Source of the DNA: Oscarella lobularis
Lineage: Eukaryota; Porifera; Homoscleromorpha; Homosclerophorida; Oscarellidae
DNA length: 64,000 nt
Assembly: GCF_947507565.1 (NCBI RefSeq)
Contig: NC_089192.1
Coordinates: 918,690 to 982,689 of the forward strand
Direction: 5' to 3'
Position numbers and translations under genes: made by a program. Shown piece by piece: positions 1 to 10,686 of this stretch. How positions within the stretch are numbered: the first letter of the stretch is position 1; every line of letters starts with the position of its first letter. The notes under the pieces were generated by a model. It was not told where the DNA came from. It saw only the letters and a list, made by a program, of their open reading frames with translations, and made no database searches.

Positions 1-91
1 GAACGTCGACATATTCCCGCATACCACTGTAGAGCGCGCTAATGTTCGGAAACACGCATCGCTTTTTCGCTTCCTTTCACTCTCCTTCGCT

Positions 92-627
92 ATGAAAGCA
101 AGTGCTTGGATAGCTATTCTATCGTTTATCTCACTTGGAGTCGAAATCGCCGGCGAACAATCAGAATCGGAGAAAGGTCGCCTGACTTGCTTACGATTCA
201 CATATCATCGTGACGTCAGAATATATAGAGGTTCTGGTATGTCGGCGTTGCGGAAAGGAAATAATTCGTGCTGCTGACCTAATAAATATGAAGAGTCAAG
301 TGGCTGATAGACAAAGAAACGACACTCTATTAGGCATACCTGCAGTATTGAAGCAAACCTTTACAAATCCCCAAGGTGGGGAAGAAATATGTCAAAGCAC
401 GCTTTCCTTATACTAGTCACTTATATAGGAAGTCAATTTGAACTTGTAACAGCAAAAAGAGCCAACTTTGTATCAGATACTACTGTACGCTGTATTCAGA
501 TTATTTCTTTTGAATTAATTAATCTAGCTTTTAGGCGTACGCAGAGCATTCGTGGTTTTCAGGTTATAAGTGGCGAATAATCGGTTGTCCTGTCTGCGGA
601 TTTCATCTCGGATGGCATGTTTATTAG
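92..627 (+). CDS. Secreted CULT-domain (cereblon ligand-pocket fold) protein
   Basis: Four exons (92-176, 229-375, 429-484, 535-627) with 50-53 nt introns give a continuous 126-residue protein. Residues 1-22 are a signal peptide. The remainder is a CULT domain, the fold that forms the thalidomide/uracil-binding part of cereblon and also occurs as stand-alone small secreted proteins. Two zinc-binding CxxC pairs are visible, C33/C36 and C114/C117. Three tryptophans, W103, W109 and W123, keep the 6- and 14-residue spacing of cereblon's aromatic cage, within the motifs WFSGYKW and HLGW. The Lon-like and helical regions of cereblon are absent, so this is not the E3 receptor itself. It faces the small membrane-protein gene at 955-1382 tail to tail. 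The molecular role of secreted CULT proteins is not established. Family assignment is strong; the natural ligand is unknown. Confidence 0.88.
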
Positions 628-954
628 CTAACGTATTGCTATGCACCCAATTGCTCTGTGGCTACCTTTAGGTCATTCGAAGCCACTGATAAAACGAAAG
701 TGGGTAATGCACCGGAGCAATTTGTGGGGCTCATATTATCTCGACTACTTCACGAGGGATGTGAGTTAAAATATAAAGATCCTGTCCTCTGATTGCGTAT
801 TGTTTTGCTCTTATACCTTCTAGTTGCTGATTCTATAATCATGAAACCTCGGCAATACAGAGCATAGAGCTTCAGAAAGCAAAGATTTGACTGTGCATTT
901 TATCATTTCATTTCCATCATTTGATGACTACTGCTGTGTATATAATCTATTCTT
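628..954. other. Convergent intergenic spacer
   Basis: AT-rich sequence lies between two converging genes. I see no ORF with splice support, no RNA gene and no repeat here. It presumably carries both 3' untranslated regions; I did not find a clear AATAAA for either gene. Confidence 0.5.
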
Positions 955-1382
955 CTAATAAAGCCTGCGTCGTTTTGTATGCCAAATTGTACTGTTGGGG
1001 ACCAGTGACGATACGCCGGTTGCATTCTGAGACCACGACTCTTCGAAAGGACCTGCTTCAGCTTGGGTGTTTGGTCGAAGGACGGGCTCCGGCCACGCCT
1101 TCGTCGACGTTCCGTCGTCTTTCTAGCGTTACAGCGACGCTCCAGTGGCAAGGCATCTTTCTCTTCAGGTATACATACCTTCGATGCGATGGATCGGTAA
1201 TAAACGATGGAGGAATGGATGAAGAGAAGCCCGACGACGAAGCTGCCGAAGAAGAGAACGAAAAACTGCAGCAGAACTCTCGAATCAAAACGCCTAGAGC
1301 CCAAAAACTATTAAAGAATTATAAACGAAACTAGCGGCGACCTGTGAGGAAGAGAAAACGCTTTCCTTCGCTCGTACGCCAT
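955..1382 (-). CDS. Small single-pass (type II-like) membrane protein, unknown
   Basis: Three exons on the minus strand (1382-1342, 1293-1179, 1122-955) with 48 and 56 nt introns join in frame to 107 residues. The second donor is a textbook GTATGT. The N-terminus is basic (MAYERRKAFSLPHRR). A hydrophobic stretch follows at about residues 18-38, and then a hydrophilic tail with two N-glycosylation sequons (NAT, NST). That arrangement suggests a signal anchor with the C-terminus in the lumen or outside. I recognise no family. The overlapping plus-strand ORF at 921-1334 is its antisense shadow: it lacks introns and would translate the donor and acceptor sites. The splice model is supported by frame continuity across both junctions. 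Confidence 0.55.
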
Positions 1383-1569
1383 GACTCAAAGTGCGCTAAA
1401 GCTGTCAGCGGATACTAGAGAGAGTGGGTCGCCAGGGTGGGTCGCATCCTGGTTGAGGTCCCCGTGGGGTAAGGTGCACCGTAAGCCCGAATTATTCTAG
1501 TCAGTATAAAAAATGACGATTGGAGTGAGAGAATACGTATTAGTTAAGACAGCTGTACATAAAAAGGTT

Positions 1570-2089
1570 TTAAAAGTCCAGCTCTCTTTGTTTTATCACC
1601 CAGTCAGCATGAGGATTGGCCTTCAACACAGCCATCACTATAGTCTCATGAGACAGGCATCGCTCCCCTAAGAAAATGAATTGAAGAGTCGACAAAATTA
1701 AATGAATACTTACCAATGTTTCCGCCCACTTCGAAGAGATGATGATTATCCAACGGCTGAGCGGCGCCCGCTTTTCCCTTAAAACTAAGACCCCTTTTGA
1801 AAACGGGATGCTGCATGGGACCGATTCCCTTATTGGCCATGTTTTCATACGACTTCTTTCGAAATTTCGTCACAATGTCACCGGCAGTCAGCGACGGCGT
1901 CAATTCGAACGCCATGCTGACTTTGGCGAAGTGCGGCGACTGCACTCGTATAATGTTTCTCAGTCGTTCCTGCGACTCTTTGGAGAGCTGAAGGAAAGGT
2001 TCGTCGTCAAATCAACGTCTGAACTTATAAGAAATACCGGCTGTTCTAAAGTATCGTCTGAAATTCTTCTACTAGGCGAATTCGGCGCC

Positions 2090-2149
<60 letters not shown>

Positions 2150-5100
2150 ACGAAGCCGCCATCTGATCGCTTCTTTCTGACAATTCCTAGCACCTACAGT
2201 AGAGCCGAAGTACGTTGAAGGAAACTGCGAATAATAAACTTTCGATAAGTCTTACTCCTCCTCTTTGAGGTCTTCTCTTCTCTGTTTCATTCAGCTGCCT
2301 TACCTGGTGGAGTAGACTAGCAGGAACCTATAATTGAAAGAAGATACCTTGATGTATAATCCCGTTCAAGCGTTCTAGGTTCCTGTGCATTCTGAATATC
2401 ATGAAAAATGCCTTGCAAATGCTATTAATAACTAGGCTTGGAGGCTTCAGCGTCGTTCTGCGTGAGGAATCACATCTACTGAGGCCCCCCTTTAGGAGCT
2501 AGATAGGCTTGTTCAAAGAAACGCGTCCTTTGCACGCCTACTGTAGTATGCTCCCCTCCCTCTGACTTACTATCCACAATGACTCGTGATTCTGTATGAG
2601 CATTCTCATAACGCTGTACGTGCAGGCGGCCATTTGAAGATCAGAGTCCTTCAAGGCGTCCTTTGAGGCATTGTTTCGATGACGCGACAGAAACAGATTT
2701 GGAGCCATGATCATCGCAACGTTATTAATCGACATCTTGTTCTGCGCCTCATGTTCAACCAACTTGTTCAAGAACCTCAAGAGCAACTAAGAGAAGAGTC
2801 CTCGTCAAGAGAGAGAGAGAGAGAGAGAGATTTTCTCTATTAAGCCAAGTTTCTGTACTCGAAGCGTCGCTCTGTGGCAGTCGGGAAGGAGAAGAACGAG
2901 AAGATTCAACGCTTCGATTTTCTTCGCCTTATCCAAAACACCTAACCGCAAACGAACGAAAATGCAAATGCATCACGCAAACGAGACAGGCATTCCATAC
3001 CATCGACAGCGGCAAACAGGTGAAGATACTCGTGGGTGAGCAACGGATACGGAAGATCCCTAAAAGGAGAGAGTATTGGGTTCCAACGTGGAAACGACGC
3101 CAGTAAATAAGAACCTGAGAAATTGCTTTAATAGCGTAGCCCCATCGTTTGTCCTTCGATTATCCCATGAGAAGTCGCCGTCGTAAAACGTCTCCTCCAA
3201 TTCTCGGATCATAGTCTAACCAAGACGGAAACATTAGTGGCGGCAATACTTCCACAATAACGGAAACGGTCGTGTCCGCTATTAATTAATTAATTAAGTG
3301 TAATAGGAGCCAGGGAAAACAAAATTTTTTTCTAAGTTTAGACGGCAAGACCCAACTATGTGCAGTATGTGAGAAGGTCGCGGGGGAGGGAAAGCTGACC
3401 CTAATTCTGGCCGTTGCACCGGGAATTCGAAGTATTCCTTCTTCTTCGATTCCTATAACCGATACACGTGTTCTCACTACCATCTGCAAACTGGAGAAAG
3501 GCGAAACATATGATCCTACCGTTTTCTTCCAAGAATACAATAATCTAAACATAAACAGGAAACGATCAAGAAAGGAAATGTCGAGAGAATGGAGTCGCTT
3601 GGGATTACCTCTTGTAAAAATAAAGGTGTCTTCGCCGTCGGGTCCAGCTGCTTGTCTCGCGCCATCAACGTCGTTAGGGGTACGCCAAATATTCCCGTTT
3701 CTACACGAGTTGGATATTGAGGAAAATATCAAAAATGGCCGGGAGATTTGCGTGCCTTTGTATTTCCTCTTCGGCGTCTTACGAATTTTCACAGGAAGTT
3801 CAAACGTCTCCAATATCGTCGTCAGTTCGAGAAAGGCGAGCCGCCGAACCCTCTCGCAATCCTCGGCAGACAAGTCGCTGATCAGCGTATCGCCTACGGC
3901 CACCTTCATAGAAAAGGTCTCACAAAGGGATGAGGTAACTCTCTGGCAGAATAACTCCACACATCAACTATATATACATATGCACATAACCCCCAGAACA
4001 AGAACAAAACACAAAAATACGTAGTAAAGGAAGCTAAGCTTACGGGAGGAAATGACGCAGCCTGTTCGGCTGTGGGTGACTTGATATTTCCATCCGACGT
4101 TTCCTTTTTCAACAGCGCCTTACGACCTTCGCTGCTCGTTCGACGCATGACCGGCTTTCGAACGAAGACGTCGGTCAGGCGCGCGACGCCGCTCCCGTCC
4201 TCGCAGACGGGACTCGCTCGACGCTTTCGTCGTATCGTCGCGTTGAGCGTGTCGACGCGACGACGAACGGCTTCGCGCTGGGCGTCGGTCAGACGCAATT
4301 TTTCCGTCTCGGAATTAACGTCCTTGATGTCCAATTCCCTATCGGCTAAGAGAAGGGACTTTATATAAGTGAGTTGCAAAGGGAACTTGAAGCTTAAATG
4401 GTATTGGATTTCAGGACGACAAGATCCTAACTCTTTCGGATTGCAAAATGTCTTAGACTAGCAACTTTGAGTCTCTAGGGTTTTCTAAGTAATTAAAATG
4501 AAGTTCGGTGCCTGCTCTCTTTTAGTTAACACGGTAGATGACTCTCATCTGTACAGTAGAACAAAACCACAGGTCCGAAGAAAGACAGACCAAATTGCGA
4601 CGTTCTCATCACCCGGAAGACGTACTGTGGGTCCATTGCTCGTATACGAAGTCAAGTCTGAGATCACAAGGCCCACTCTCAAACTAACTAGACTGCTAAG
4701 GAAAAACGCCTGACTAGTCAGTGTAACAGAGCACATGCGTTTAGGCTAAGAATCCTATGTGCAACCCACAACAATTACTCCTAATCCGGTAGAAAGAGAT
4801 GGTCGCTAATTACACGTGTAAACGAGGAGACCTCCTACTAGTTTCGTTCGCCGTCGCCTACTGGTTTTATTTTTGATCGCGACTCTATAGTTTCACTACG
4901 TCCTCGGACAGTTTCCCATATCCTATGCTCTATCTAAATGAGATACGCTCTTGTCACAACAACCGTTTCCTAAGTGGGAGACAAACAGACGGAAGAGTTC
5001 GTCGAAGGAGAGTGAGATAAAAAAGGGAACGGACGTAAGCGCCACTTTTTGTTTAGCAAAGCAAAAATAAAAGTCGAAATCACACTTCCTTCCCCCCCTT

Positions 5101-5814
5101 GGGTCCCCCCCTTCCTTTACCTTCAAAATCAGTCACAAGAGACTTGAGACCGGCCTGTTTTAACCACTCGGCCTCCTCTTCGCCCTCTTTTTAAAAAAAA
5201 CGCGGTTTCCCGTATACCCAACGCGAATTCTAAAATTTTTCCTTGCCCTTTTTCGCCTTCTCCTCTTCCTCCTCCTCTTCCTCCTCCTCCTCGTCGCCCG
5301 AACGGGCGTCGTTTCGACGGGCGGCAAGCGCCTCCTTCATCCGCTTGAATTCTTCCAAGAAAACTTCAAATTCGAAATCGGCGATCGATTGCCGAGCCTT
5401 CGCCTTGACGTGAGACGACGGCTACGAGAAAACGAAATATATTTCGAGAGTGCGCGCGGGTTTCGGAAAAAGGCGGATCTCGGGCCGCGTACGTGCGTAG
5501 AAGAAAAAAGAGGGCGGGCCTGCGTTTAGAGCGCGACCACGCCCTTATCCTATTTGGGTTATCTGGGGAAGGGCGACCTGGGGGCGCTAGAGTTCGCGGG
5601 TTCGCGAACTATATGAAAGCGTCGTTTCCGCTCGCGAGTCATCGGGTTGGCGAGAAGGGAAATATACATCGGAAAAGAAGAAAGGAGCTAAGAATAGCGC
5701 AAGCGGGAAAGCGGGGAGTGTCCTTTCTTATTATACCGTGCCGTGGACCGTCTGAGCGCGATTGAGCGTGTAACTCGTCAGCCTGACGCCGTCGGATGCG
5801 TTGCCAGACGCCAT
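1570..5814 (-). CDS. ARHGAP18-like: RhoGAP protein of the ARHGAP18/28/40 family
   Basis: Fifteen exons (5814-5737, 5421-5247, 5186-5121, 4345-4044, 3918-3756, 3700-3609, 3483-3400, 3215-3115, 3059-3001, 2941-2859, 2786-2571, 2411-2348, 2186-2038, 1987-1714, 1667-1570) give 667 residues, close to the usual family length. Recognisable family segments are EAEWLKQAGL, RRRVDTLNATIRRK, VRRLAFLELT and FGVPLTTLMARDKQ. The RhoGAP core follows, with its arginine finger at R311 (GILRIPG), the helix NKMSINNVAMIMAPNLF, and the C-terminal signature VGGNIGERCL. It should stimulate GTP hydrolysis by RhoA-like GTPases at the actin cortex. Introns 2 and 5 use GC donors, which the frame and family sequence require. 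A poly-glycine run of about 20 residues lies after the GAP domain. Intron 3 (4346-5120) and intron 1 (5422-5736) are unusually long for this window and hold nothing I recognise. Confidence 0.93.
2091..2149. repeat. (CCG)n trinucleotide microsatellite inside a coding exon
   Basis: About 20 uninterrupted CCG/GGC triplets fall inside exon 13 of the minus-strand RhoGAP gene (2186-2038). They read as poly-glycine, placed between RKKRSDGGFV and APNSPSRRIS. The antisense poly-proline ORF is a shadow. Length variation between alleles would be expected. Confidence 0.85.
2808..2830. repeat. (GA)n microsatellite in an intron
   Basis: About 11 GA repeats lie in the intron between exons 10 and 11 of the RhoGAP gene. 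On the transcribed strand they read (TC)n. Confidence 0.85.
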
Positions 5815-6189
5815 GTCACGACGTAAGAAGCAGTTCTGTGCGTTGATATCGAGATGGAACGTTGGTTGGCTACACTATTTTTACGACAGTCCGTAAGATT
5901 GTGGTGCCCGCTCTATATTTACCTGGTAGTTGTTACTGTGTACTACGAAAACATTATCGTTGCAAAATACACTGAAAGTCAAATCAATTTGAATTTTGGG
6001 GAAATTAATTAGTCCAGCGTGCGTTAGGAAGACATACTGTACTGTACCCTTGGCGCCAGGAAGCCTTATAGATCATATTTTTAAAAAATTAATAATGCCG
6101 TTGTTTCGGAATTGTAGCGTTGTTTTATGAAATGTGCAATGCAAATGTCTTACGTACAACGATCACGTGCAGTTGTCTCAGCTCACGAG

Positions 6190-6216
6190 ATGGAGTTCTC
6201 CTTGCGTTTCTATTGA
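6190..6216 (+). pseudogene. Stub of an iduronate-sulfatase gene (deleted copy)
   Basis: The ATG and next seven codons match the start of the intact sulfatase gene at 11140 (both begin MEFS), with the same upstream flank. An in-frame TGA follows at 6214, and the sequence then jumps to the region equivalent to 13606, downstream of the intact gene. The gene body has been deleted in this copy of the duplication. Confidence 0.8.
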
Positions 6217-6631
6217 TTCTCCGAGTCGTGATGCAATCCGGGAACGCTTAGGAAACGTCTTATTTTCTTGGGATCCTGAACGAACATCCGCGCACTCCAG
6301 CCAACCGTGACTAGCCAGTGGACTAGCCTATTGAAGGTAAAAGAACATCAGAGAAAAGGGCATCAATTGGTCCTCTTCTTGTAAGAGTTTTATGTATATA
6401 ATCGACGTTGCGTCGAGTCCTCGATCAACGCGTATAGCTAAGTATACTAGTAGTGCATGTAGCGATGTCCGCAGATATGTTGTAAGTGAGCCAAGCCAGC
6501 TAGGAGTTTAGTACTGTTTACTTCCTAACCATTTACGGCAGTCTCTCGATTATCCTGCCCTATGTACGCCAGCTCTGTACGTTAGATCCGGCATACGTAC
6601 CGAACCTTAGTAATTCATGCTAATACGTATA

Positions 6632-6696
6632 CCCAGGCCCTTCCCCCGCATGTCCCGTAGTTCATACGGGACTCGCATGCGGGGGAAGGGCCTGGG
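6632..6696. other. Perfect 21-bp inverted repeat (hairpin)
   Basis: Arms 6632-6652 and 6676-6696 are exact reverse complements (the left arm starts CCCAGGCCCTTCCCCCGC). The 23-nt loop itself holds a second 6-bp stem (CCCGTA/TACGGG). It lies 57 bp upstream of the first kinase start codon and has no counterpart upstream of the second kinase. It could be a pre-miRNA-like transcript hairpin, a MITE-like insertion, or a cruciform. Nothing in the sequence chooses between these. Confidence 0.85.
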
Positions 6697-6753
6697 GACG
6701 AGTAGCGCGGGCATGTCCAGCGAATTGACTTCACGTATCGCATTTAGAGAACG

Positions 6754-9700
6754 ATGAAAATTCTTTTGACGCTGTTCTTCTGGATCTTACTCTCTTGCGT
6801 CAGTTCAGAGATTTATAACACGTTTTCAGGAATATCAGCGACTCACGATAGCTTTCCCTCAAGTTCTACATTTGCAACGACAGACATTGAAATGAAGGAT
6901 CATTTTGGTTATTATAGAGAGTTCGTGTGGTATCAAGATCTCTATTCAAGTACCTCTTGGCTTTACTCTGATCACACGGCTTCGTGGGACAGTTATCAAT
7001 TGAACTTTCCTCATCTAAGAGTCAATCCTGATCGAGCCCTGCATGCCACGTTTTTGAGTCTCTGCTTACGCCAGGCTGTTTTAATTGAAACATTTACTGA
7101 TTCCGTTGCTTTTCATCACTTTGCTTCCGCTACCAAGACGTGGAACTCTTCTAAACTGCTTGGTTCGTTCCAAGGCTCTTTTTCAGTCGTTCGATCAAAC
7201 ACGACAAACTGTAAATGCCACGAAACGATTCTCTTTCTGAGTAAAGATGCAGAGACATTTTACGAATTCATTTGTCATCAAAATAGAACTTACTCTAACA
7301 AAAAAATAGCAGACTACAAGCTTTCTCAAAATTTGTCTTTGGACTATCAAGCAGCGTCTTTTCGCAGAACTTTTACAGCTTTCATAAGGAATACTAGCCT
7401 ACTCCAATATCATTACTTTTCTAATCAATTTTCAAAATTAAAAGTTCCTAATACTTGCCATCCTTCAAATGCCCAGCACGTGCCAACCTACGACAGAATA
7501 ACAAAGAGCAAAATCATTTTTCTATTTGAATTTGAAAATTTTCTTCAGACTCGGAAGTGTGCTTTTGCCCTCAATCTCAAAACACAGCTATTTCGACGAG
7601 TAAAAGTGCTTCTTCCTAATAATTCAAAAAGTCCAAAAGACTGCTTAGAAGAGGGAACTAAATGTCAGATTATTTCGAACGGCGAAGAAAGTCAGTTTTT
7701 CATTGTTCAAACAGTAGCGAATCGTACCTACGTTGTTTACGTCATTCGACAAACTGGCGCTGACACTTGGCAGATTACAAATAGTTCCACTCAAGCAAAG
7801 CAGTTCAGTGAAAACATGAAACCAATTCCTTGCAGTGGTCCGCACGTCACGTTAAATTTTGAAATACCACTCAATAGAATTTCTATTTTGGACAGCAAGC
7901 AGCTCACGTGGCATCGAAGGCTCCTAAGCAATTCGAAATACCGTTTCCCATCGTTTTATAAGCCAATCAGCGCTGTTCACAGCTCAGCGAAAAACTCCTG
8001 TTTTATTCTGACTGAAACGTCACTTGATCAGTACAACTACTACTCCGGCGACTGGTCAACGTATAGTTTAAGAGAACTGCGAGACAACACGGTGGGATCT
8101 TCTTCGTACGACTATCACATGACCAAATCGAATTCACATAATTTTATTGTGTTCGGAGGCTTCAATGACGCCTCTGCAAAGTTTGTGTCTTCGCTGAAGA
8201 AATGTAGCGACGTTCTAAGTCCAACGGCGTTGAAATGTCGACAAATAGATCATACCACGCCAGTACCCAGAGCAAGTGCGTCAATATCTGTTTATAGTGA
8301 CGTTCTTTTCGTCTATGGGGGTCTAACGCACATTGCTACCGACACCATTCGTAACGAACTCGTTTATCGGAAGAAAGTGACAATTTTGTTCGATTTCTGG
8401 GTTTACAACTTCACAAGCAACGTATGGACAGAACAGAAGTGCGATGTGAAGTTGGCGCATCATTTTGTCGCCAAAACAGGCGACTCGTTTGCAATTTATG
8501 GATTGTGCAACAAATTTAACGAACTTACAGACGTTTTCAATTCTAACTATTCTCGCCATGCTGCAAGTGGATATACAATGATTGACGCACCTTTCTGTTT
8601 ATACGTGTACTTCATCAAACAACGCGTTTGGAGCAAAGTAGGAACAATGGTCCAAGATTTCGTCGTAACGACACCGAAAGGACCAGCATCAATTTCCCAC
8701 TCACTCTTTTCTGTGGGCTATACTCGTTTAGCATTTACGTCTTACCGTTCAAAGAAAGGGAAAGAAACGCTTTCGTCGGTTTCTATCACGCCTGGCTGCA
8801 AGGTCGGGTATTCGTCATCGAACGCTCTTAGAATTCCATGTACGCCATGCAAAAAGGGAACCTTTTCTAGCGTAGAAGGCAGCCAGAAATGCACGTCTTG
8901 TCCTGAAGGAACGACTACAAGTGGTACTGGGGCAGCTAGTAAGCGAGACTGTGCTGTTTGCAATGACGATGGTCACTGTTCCAACGGAGACTGTTTCGTC
9001 ATATTCAATTCAACTGAAATGATCCGAGAATGCATGTGTCATAGCGGTTTCTCGGGATCAAAATGCCGTCATAATGTCACTTTGACAGCAAGTCTGGCTT
9101 CGACGTTTTGCTGCGTTCTAGTCGGTTTGATCATGGCGGCGGTTTCTTGCCTCAAAAATTCGAGTAAAAAGAAGCGTCTGCTATTGGAGCAGACTAGCAA
9201 AGAAAAAGAGCTCTTGAACAAAGCTTGGAATGTTTGCCTAAAAGAGGTCGTCCTCAAAGAAGTGATAGGCAACGGAGGATTCGGAGACGTACATCGTGCC
9301 ATATACAGAGAATCGATGCTCGTTGCGGTCAAAAAACTATCGACTATTCACTTGGGTCTCGACGAAATAGAACGAGATTTTCTCAGAGAAATCGAATTTC
9401 TCAAAACGGTCAGACATCCGAATATCGTCCTCTTTCTGGGAGCCGGAAAAATGCCCATAGACGGTTGCCCTTTTCTTCTGCTCGAATTCGTCGCTCGCGG
9501 ATCGCTAGGGAAAATTCTTCGCGACGACATCGAGCCTATGAACTACATGAGAAAGCTACAGTGCGTCTATCAAGCTGCAAAAGCTCTCAATTATCTCCAT
9601 CGAGAGTTAGACCCGCCCAGCACTCATCGAGACGTGAAGGCTGACAATCTGCTAGTGTCGCAGAGTTGGGTCATAAAATTGGCCGATTTTGGTTTCGCTA

Positions 9701-10226
9701 GATTGGTACAGAAGGAAGGCGTCGGACAGAAGTTTAGGAACAACAAAGAAATGAGGAGGTCGGAAGGATGGTTCAAAAACAGCAATCTGATGGGACAAGA
9801 AATGAAGATGATGAGCAAAGGGATAGGCACGACACTGTGGAATTCTCCAGAAGTATTGACTTGCAAAAGTTGCGGAACGGCATCTGACATTTATAGGTGA
9901 GAGCAAGTATTGAACAAAAGCCTTACTCGCAGTAATACTTACGTTTTAGTCTGGGCATAGTGATGGTTGAAGTGTGGACACGAAAAATTCCCTATCAGAG
10001 CGAGATGGAGAAGAGGGTATCTCGTAGCCTCTTGGTCAGTAAAATTATCAAGGGACTAAGGCCGAGCGTTGATCAGTTCTGTCCTGACGACTACTCGAGT
10101 GTCGTGAATTGGTGCTTGAATGAAAATGAAGATGATCGTCCGAAGGCGAAGGAAGTTGTTGACAAATTGGAATCCATGATAGCTAAACTTGATGGATTTG
10201 AGACGGATCATTCACGTATGTTCTAG
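6754..10226 (+). CDS. Receptor-like TKL kinase with Kelch-like, GCC2/GCC3 and EGF modules, copy 1
   Basis: Two exons (6754-9896, 9950-10226; 53-nt intron) encode 1139 residues. A signal peptide (1-18) leads into a large N-glycosylated ectodomain with Kelch-like strands (IVFGGFND, VLFVYGGL, DFWVYNFTSNVWTEQ). A Cys-rich GCC2/GCC3 module (about 681-735, CTPCKKGTFSSVEGS) and an EGF-like module (about 735-771) follow. A TM helix is at about 776-798. The kinase (about 830-1125) has glycine loop GNGGFGDV, VAVKK lysine K860, HRDVKADN at 958, DFG at 978 and a WNSPE motif, so it should be active. HRDVKADN rather than HRDLAARN places it in the TKL group and predicts Ser/Thr or dual specificity. The activation segment between DFG and SPE is long and basic. 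The ligand is unknown. It is a tandem paralogue of the gene at 14024. Confidence 0.92.
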
Positions 10227-10411
10227 TTTCAACTGAAACACCAGCTCGTCCTATAAAGATCAAAACCGTTGAAACTGTTGACTGCTTTACGGGAAGAGGT
10301 GGGGGAATTATATAGCCCGTTCTCGAACTTTAGTCATAGAGATGCTTTAGTATTGCTCGACTAGCGCAGGAGTTGTTGGTCGCCGATTAGCACCGATGCC
10401 ATCGATGCACA

Positions 10412-10450
10412 TTGGGTGCCCCAAAGGGGACCCCAACGCTAATTAAGCGT
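10412..10450. other. GC-rich stem-loop in the kinase 3' flank, conserved in both copies
   Basis: An imperfect hairpin centred on CCCCAAAGGGG is extended by TTGGGT/ACCCCAA. It is followed at once by CGCTAATTAAGCG, which can form a second small stem. The element recurs at 17690-17727. If the AATAAA at 10681 is used, both lie in the 3' UTR of the kinase mRNA. Confidence 0.6.
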
Positions 10451-10680
10451 GATAGAGAAATTATAATGCATCTATGTGCGCGATTAGACCTGAAGAAAGT
10501 CGTAGCAACCCAAGTTACCCAATGGGTCGTAAATCTACCCGGCCAAAAGGAGAAATGGGCCGTACAAAACGAGGAAACGTTCCCTCACACCGTCAATTGA
10601 GCCCTCTTCTTTGTCGCCTGGCCGCTGAAGCCAAGTAAATCCCACCAGACCAGAAACTTGAAGAACGTCACGTGTCTTTC

Positions 10681-10686
10681 AATAAA
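10681..10686 (+). terminator. Candidate poly(A) signal AATAAA of kinase copy 1
   Basis: AATAAA lies 455 bp after the kinase stop codon. The equivalent site in copy 2 (near 17970) reads AATAAG, so the second gene may use another signal. Confidence 0.5.

Noticed and set aside
921-1334. Plus-strand 137-codon ORF
   Set aside because: Antisense to a three-exon minus-strand gene whose splice sites and phases all fit; the plus reading has no family match.
1739-2218. Plus-strand ORF with a poly-proline run
   Set aside because: Shadow of RhoGAP exons 13 and 14 and of the (CCG)n repeat read on the wrong strand.
5493-5765. Plus-strand 90-codon ORF
   Set aside because: Overlaps exon 1 and lies mostly in intron 1 of the minus-strand RhoGAP gene; no homology.
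10412-10600. Small ORF downstream of kinase 1
   Set aside because: The copy-2 equivalent has indels that change frame and C-terminus; more likely 3' UTR sequence.
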